This document shows, piece by piece, positions 5,973 to 9,421 of a stretch of 9,421 bases of DNA. A program made the translations under genes and the position numbers. The DNA comes from an uncultured Prevotella sp. (lineage in GTDB: Bacteria > Bacteroidota > Bacteroidia > Bacteroidales > Bacteroidaceae). The stretch lies in contig CALEKA010000116.1 of NCBI GenBank assembly GCA_937898715.1, forward strand, positions 1 to 9,421, written 5' to 3'. The notes below the pieces were generated by a model. It saw only the letters and a program-made list of their open reading frames with translations, was not told where the DNA came from and did not search any database. How positions within the stretch are numbered: the first letter of the stretch is position 1; every line of letters begins with the position of its first letter.

Positions 5973-7535
5973 ATGAAATTGCCTAACGCACATCAGATGA
6001 AAGACTTGGATGCATCGACCATCCAAGAACAAGATATTTCATCAGCCGAACTGATGGAAAGAGCTGCACTACGAGTAGCAGAGTTTATCCTTCACACATT
6101 CCCTATCAAATCACGCCCTATTGTCATTTTCTCTGGTCCAGGAAATAATGGCGGTGACGGACTTGCCGTAGCAAGGATTCTCAGTAAGAACGGCTATTCG
6201 CAGATTCAGGCATTTCTCTTCAATACCAATAACGCACTCAGCAAAGACTGCGAGCTAAATGCTACGCGACTACAGGAAGAATGCCCACAAGTAAGTTTTA
6301 CTGAAGTGCAGCAACAATTTGAAGCCCCAGAACTCTCACAAGAGACGCTGATAATCGATGCGCTCTTTGGCACTGGGCTAAATAAGCCCCTTGGAGGTGG
6401 TTACGCAGCATTGGTAAAGTTTATCAATGCTACGCATACGGACGTGGTGAGCATCGACATGCCCTCAGGATTGATGTGTGAAGACAATACTTACAATTCT
6501 CCCTCCGCCATTGTCAAAGCCACTTATACACTTACACTCGGACTACCCAAACTTTCGCTATTACTTCCAGACTGCCAGTCCTATATAGGAAAAGCCTTCA
6601 CGCTTGACATTCACCTCTCTGAGAAGGAAATAGAAGAGATTGACACTCCGTTCCAGATTGTAAGCCATGAGCAAATAGCTCGCCTTATCAAGCAGCGTCC
6701 TGCATTTGGACACAAAGGAACATTTGGAACAGCACTACTTATAGCTGGCAAATATGGTATGGCAGGTGCAGCTATCCTTGCAGCAAAAGCTTGTCTGAAG
6801 ACCGGTGTGGGCAAGATTTTAATACATACCCCCATTCGCAATAACGACATCCTGCAAATATCTGTCCCCGAAGCGATCTTAGAACACGATGACGATGAGC
6901 GTATTTTTACAAGTCCCTCGCAAGCGGAATCATTACAAGCTATCGCTATTGGTCCCGGCATCGGTCAAGACAAACGAACCGCCCTGGCATTTATAGAGCA
7001 AACAAGTCATACCGAAGTACCTCTGATCATCGATGCAGATGGTATCAACATCTTAGGAAGTCACAAAGGATGGATCTCTCAGATTCCACAACAAGCCATT
7101 CTTACCCCTCACCCCAAGGAAATGCAACGCCTTGGCATATGTAATAGCGATTCGTACAGCATTTTGCTTGAAGCCATCAACATGGCACAACGCCATCAAT
7201 TCTACATCTGCTTGAAAGGGCATTACACAGCTATTTGCACACCTGAAGGCAAAGTATACTTCAACCCAACAGGCAATTCAGGCATGGCTACAGCAGGAAG
7301 CGGCGACGTGCTGACAGGAATCATCCTAAGCCTTACTTCACAAGGCTACTCTCAAGAAGAAGCTTGCTTACTTGGCGTATTCCTTCACGGACTTGCTGGA
7401 GATTATGCCACAAAGGCTCTCGGCGAGCACTCCGTAACAGCCTCCGACATTATTACATTCCTCCCAGAGGCTTTCAAGGCATTAGAAAAAGAATCCTTCA
7501 CTGAAGAAGAAAGTCTTCCTTTTAAAGCATTGTAA
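5973..7535 (+). CDS. nnr: Bifunctional NAD(P)HX epimerase / ADP-dependent dehydratase
   Basis: The enzyme repairs hydrated NADH and NADPH. The N-terminal domain (about 1-220, YjeF_N) interconverts the R and S forms of NAD(P)HX; the C-terminal domain (about 235-505, a ribokinase-like fold, YjeF_C) dehydrates the S form using ADP. Epimerase motifs are SGPGNNGGDG (54-63), DALFGTG with Asp129, and IDMPSGL (161-167). Dehydratase motifs are GHKGTFGTALLIAG (246-259), AIGPGIGQ (325-332), IIDADGINIL (352-361), LTPHPKEM (377-384), LKGHYT (414-419) and NSGMATAGSGDVLTG (435-449) with the catalytic Asp445. At 520 residues it is complete and both active sites look intact. It is cytoplasmic. The C-terminal 15 residues are an acidic tail outside the domain. 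Confidence 0.96.
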   Translation: MKLPNAHQMKDLDASTIQEQDISSAELMERAALRVAEFILHTFPIKSRPIVIFSGPGNNGGDGLAVARILSKNGYSQIQAFLFNTNNALSKDCELNATRLQEECPQVSFTEVQQQFEAPELSQETLIIDALFGTGLNKPLGGGYAALVKFINATHTDVVSIDMPSGLMCEDNTYNSPSAIVKATYTLTLGLPKLSLLLPDCQSYIGKAFTLDIHLSEKEIEEIDTPFQIVSHEQIARLIKQRPAFGHKGTFGTALLIAGKYGMAGAAILAAKACLKTGVGKILIHTPIRNNDILQISVPEAILEHDDDERIFTSPSQAESLQAIAIGPGIGQDKRTALAFIEQTSHTEVPLIIDADGINILGSHKGWISQIPQQAILTPHPKEMQRLGICNSDSYSILLEAINMAQRHQFYICLKGHYTAICTPEGKVYFNPTGNSGMATAGSGDVLTGIILSLTSQGYSQEEACLLGVFLHGLAGDYATKALGEHSVTASDIITFLPEAFKALEKESFTEEESLPFKAL

Positions 7536-7570
7536 AAGAAACAAAGAGCATTACCGGCATATTGACATAA

Positions 7571-7594
7571 ATCGAGTAAGAGGTCTTACACGAT
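7571..7594. repeat. 24-base inverted repeat between nnr and the DUF4831 gene
   Basis: ATCG and GTAAGA on the left, separated by an A, match TCTTAC and CGAT on the right, also separated by an A, around a GG centre. The only mismatch is A opposite A. No T-run follows, so it does not look like an intrinsic terminator for nnr. Its position 50 bases before the DUF4831 start would suit an operator or an mRNA structure. I found no clear -7 box in this 108-base gap. Confidence 0.5.
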
Positions 7595-7643
7595 TCCTGC
7601 TAAGAAATATTGCCCAAACATTAATCAATAAATTCAATCAGAT

Positions 7644-8726
7644 ATGAAACAGAAGATACTCTCAATAGCTTGTCTCTTAGCAAGCGTCATCCCCTGCACA
7701 GCTCAGACAGAAGTCACAACTTATCAGCCAGGTATCACAGAAGATGGCATTACTTATTTTCTACCTAGCACACAGATTCGCGTAGTTGTTACTGCCACTA
7801 AGACTCACTTCGAACCTGGAGAGTTTTGCAGTTATGCCGAACGTTTTCTACGACTGAAGAACGTTACTCAGACTGCTTACGACCAATGGCATATTGAAAG
7901 CATCAAACTTTACGCTTTCGGTACTGCTAATAAAAGCCAGGCTTATAGCATCAAGATGAAGCAGAAGACGTCCGCCCCACTAGTAAGCCTTTCACCCGAT
8001 GGACGCTTGTTAGCGATCAACGACAAAGTAACGCTTACAGACGACAAGTTGCCCACTTCTTCTGTAACTCGAGAGGAAAGCAACAAGCAGAATGCAGAGA
8101 ATTTCAAGACAGAAGAAATTCTCTCGGCTGGTAGCACAGAAAAAATGGCAGAGTTGACGGCCAACGAGATCTACGACATACGCGAAAATCGTGGACTTCT
8201 GACAAAAGGGCAAGCCGACTTCATGCCCAAAGACGGAGAGCAGCTCAAGCTCATGCTTGCCAATCTCGATACGCAAGAAGATGGACTCTTACAACTGTTC
8301 CGCGGCACAAACAGCAAAGAGACTCACGTGTTGACATTCGACATTACACCGACAAAAGACGTAGAGAAGCAAGTGCTGTTCAACTTCTCAAAATACCTTG
8401 GTATAGTAGACAACGATGATCCTGCAGGCACACCAGTTTACTTCAGCGTAAAAGATTTAAAAACGTTGCCTGCCGTCAGCGTTAATCCCAACGCAAAGGC
8501 TAAGAAAGAAAATGAAGACTTGCGCTATATCGTACCGAGCCGAGCTGAGATTAAAGTATTCAACGACAGCCAAGAATTCATCTCTCAATCTTTCCCCATG
8601 GCACAGTTTGGTCGTGTAGAGCACTTAGGTGGGGAACTTTTCAATAAGAAGAATACAACGAGCGTTCAACTCGACCCTACCACTGGCGGCATCTATAAGA
8701 TTAAAGCAGAAAGCCCTGACAAATAA
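7644..8726 (+). CDS. DUF4831 family secreted protein
   Basis: This 360-residue protein begins with a cleavable signal peptide (MKQKILSIACLLASVIPCTAQ, likely cut near residues 20-21). There is no lipobox cysteine at a convincing position, so a periplasmic or secreted location is expected. The domain starts at about residue 24 with a segment typical of DUF4831 (GITYFLPSTQIRVVVTATKTHFEPGEFCSYAERFL, about 35-70). A middle region rich in Lys, Glu and Ser (about 130-170) is probably flexible, and a mostly beta-type C-terminal part runs from about 225 to 355. DUF4831 is a Bacteroidetes family without a known function. The stop lies 14 bases before the DUF721 gene, so the two are very probably co-transcribed. 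Confidence 0.8.
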   Translation: MKQKILSIACLLASVIPCTAQTEVTTYQPGITEDGITYFLPSTQIRVVVTATKTHFEPGEFCSYAERFLRLKNVTQTAYDQWHIESIKLYAFGTANKSQAYSIKMKQKTSAPLVSLSPDGRLLAINDKVTLTDDKLPTSSVTREESNKQNAENFKTEEILSAGSTEKMAELTANEIYDIRENRGLLTKGQADFMPKDGEQLKLMLANLDTQEDGLLQLFRGTNSKETHVLTFDITPTKDVEKQVLFNFSKYLGIVDNDDPAGTPVYFSVKDLKTLPAVSVNPNAKAKKENEDLRYIVPSRAEIKVFNDSQEFISQSFPMAQFGRVEHLGGELFNKKNTTSVQLDPTTGGIYKIKAESPDK

Positions 8727-8740
8727 ATCCAATCTTCATC

Positions 8741-9031
8741 ATGGAACGAAGAAAAGAAGAAGACATCGGGCAGGTAATTATGCGATTCTTGCGTCAATCA
8801 CAGTTGGAGTCACCTCTCAACGAATACAGACTGATGCAAGCATGGAGCGAAATTGTAGGCAGCAATGTATATAGGCAAACGCGTCAGCTAAGCATACACA
8901 ACCAGACTTTACACGTATCGATGACCTCAGCTGCACTACGCACAGAATTACTCATGCACCGAGCCGAGCTTGTGCATCAACTCAACCAAAAAGTAGGAGC
9001 ACAAGTAATCACCAACATTTCGTTTTCGTAA
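8741..9031 (+). CDS. DUF721 family protein, DciA-like
   Basis: This short 96-residue protein has the DUF721 pattern: an N-terminal helix (IGQVIMRFLRQ), the signature WSEIVGSNVYRQTRQLSI with W35 and G40, then LHVSMTSAALRTELLMHRAELVHQLNQ and a final beta strand VITNISF. DUF721 includes DciA, which loads or operates the replicative DnaB helicase in bacteria lacking DnaC. The small size is usual for Bacteroidetes members, which consist of the KH-like domain with little extension. A replication role here is inferred from the family, not shown. It lies 14 bases behind the DUF4831 gene and is the last gene before a terminator. Confidence 0.85.
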   Translation: MERRKEEDIGQVIMRFLRQSQLESPLNEYRLMQAWSEIVGSNVYRQTRQLSIHNQTLHVSMTSAALRTELLMHRAELVHQLNQKVGAQVITNISFS

Positions 9032-9129
9032 AAAAGTGCAAGCCAGACGCCATCAACCTTGTTTGAATAGCTGAGGCGCAGCCGTCTTTCTATAAAAAGA
9101 GAAGCGAAGTTTTAGTTCACGACGGACAC

Positions 9130-9168
9130 AAAAACCTGTATCCAAGAATATAATGGATGCAGGTTTTT
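9130..9168 (+). terminator. Rho-independent terminator of the plus-strand genes
   Basis: A 14-base arm, AAAAACCTGTATCC (9130-9143), pairs with 9155-9168 through 13 Watson-Crick pairs and one G-U pair, around an 11-base loop. The right arm ends in TTTTT and continues CTTTACTTT. The left arm starts with an A-run, so the structure could also stop transcription arriving on the minus strand. It lies about 100 bases after the DUF721 stop. Confidence 0.85.
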
Positions 9169-9198
9169 CTTTACTTTCTGTACAATCTCAACGAGAAC

Positions 9199-9225
9199 AA
9201 AAAAAGGTTTGCCGTTGGCAAACCT
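9199..9225 (-). terminator. Rho-independent terminator of the tRNA-Val gene
   Basis: Read on the minus strand, a perfect 9-bp stem AGGTTTGCC/GGCAAACCT with loop AAC (stems 9217-9225 and 9205-9213) ends in a run of seven T (9199-9205). It starts 9 bases after the tRNA 3' end, a classical arrangement. Confidence 0.9.
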
Positions 9226-9233
9226 AATAAAAG

Positions 9234-9308
9234 TGGGCGTTGACGGATTCGAACCGCCGACCCTCTGCTTGTAAGGCAGATGCTCTGAACCAGCTGAGCT
9301 AAACGCCC
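9234..9308 (-). tRNA. tRNA-Val (anticodon TAC)
   Basis: The minus strand folds into a full 75-base cloverleaf: acceptor stem GGGCGTT/AACGCCC with discriminator A, D-stem GCTC/GAGC, anticodon stem TCTGC/GCAGA around loop CTTACAA (anticodon TAC, valine codons GTA/GTG), and T-stem GGCGG/CCGTC with loop TTCGAAT. The 3' CCA is not encoded; the next bases are CTT, so CCA must be added after transcription. Confidence 0.97.
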
Positions 9309-9317
9309 GAGATAAAA

Positions 9318-9335
9318 AGAAAGATTACTCTTTCT
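9318..9335 (-). other. AT-rich hairpin between the two tRNA-Val genes
   Basis: A 7-bp stem AGAAAGA/TCTTTCT (9318-9324 with 9329-9335) has a 4-base loop. On the minus strand it is followed by TTTTTA, so it might act as a weak terminator or processing site between the tandem tRNAs. The stem has only two G-C pairs, so this is tentative. Confidence 0.35.
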
Positions 9336-9369
9336 CACTGTTTAACCTTTAACAATCGTCTCATTGAAG

Positions 9370-9421
9370 TGGGCGTTGACGGATTCGAACCGCCGACCCT
9401 CTGCTTGTAAGGCAGATGCTC
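9370..9421 (-). tRNA. tRNA-Val (anticodon TAC), second copy, cut by the window edge
   Basis: The last 52 bases repeat the 3' part of the first tRNA-Val without a single difference: discriminator, acceptor strand, T-arm, variable loop, anticodon arm and the start of the D-arm. The missing 5' part lies beyond the window. The two copies are offset by 136 bases and share only the trailing CTT outside the gene, so this is a tandem gene duplication. On the minus strand this copy is upstream, so the promoter is outside the window. Confidence 0.95.

Overview
The window looks like a chromosomal segment from a Bacteroidales bacterium, most likely close to Prevotella or Bacteroides. The reasons are Bacteroidetes-type promoters (-7 box TAnnTTTG), few recognisable Shine-Dalgarno sites, the families DUF4348 and DUF4831 that are largely confined to this phylum, a C10 (streptopain-like) cysteine protease made as a lipoprotein with a Bacteroidetes surface-export tag, and a two-domain NAD(P)HX repair enzyme. 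The exact genus is an inference.

Left half, minus strand. A partial gene for a C10 protease runs off the left edge and has a near-perfect promoter of its own. Upstream of it is a tight three-gene operon read right to left: a DUF4348 lipoprotein, murB (peptidoglycan precursor synthesis) and a PhnP-like metallo-beta-lactamase-fold hydrolase, with gaps of 7 and 4 bases.

Centre. A 900-base gene-free stretch (3508-4407) separates this operon from the plus-strand genes. It holds the most unusual structure in the window: a 90-base element made of four 12-base cores spaced exactly 22 bases apart, two in one orientation and two in the other, so that the whole element can fold into a single long hairpin. 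Further right is a -7 promoter box about 200 bases before rfbA. The implied leader carries two small hairpins, a C8A6 homopolymer run and a 13-codon upstream reading frame.

Right half, plus strand. The order is rfbA (dTDP-glucose synthesis, without the other dTDP-rhamnose genes), a small HAD-type hydrolase, nnr (NAD(P)HX epimerase/dehydratase), a secreted DUF4831 protein and a short DUF721 (DciA-like) protein. The run ends at a strong hairpin terminator. Facing it on the minus strand are two identical tRNA-Val(TAC) genes, the second cut by the window edge. The first is followed by its own classical rho-independent terminator.

Overall this is mostly housekeeping chromosome: cell-envelope precursors, nucleotide-cofactor repair, a replication-associated protein and tRNAs, with one secreted or surface protease. 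I see no defence island, phage, insertion sequence or new multigene system. The items most worth a second look are the 22-base-period element, the rfbA leader and the surface-tagged protease.
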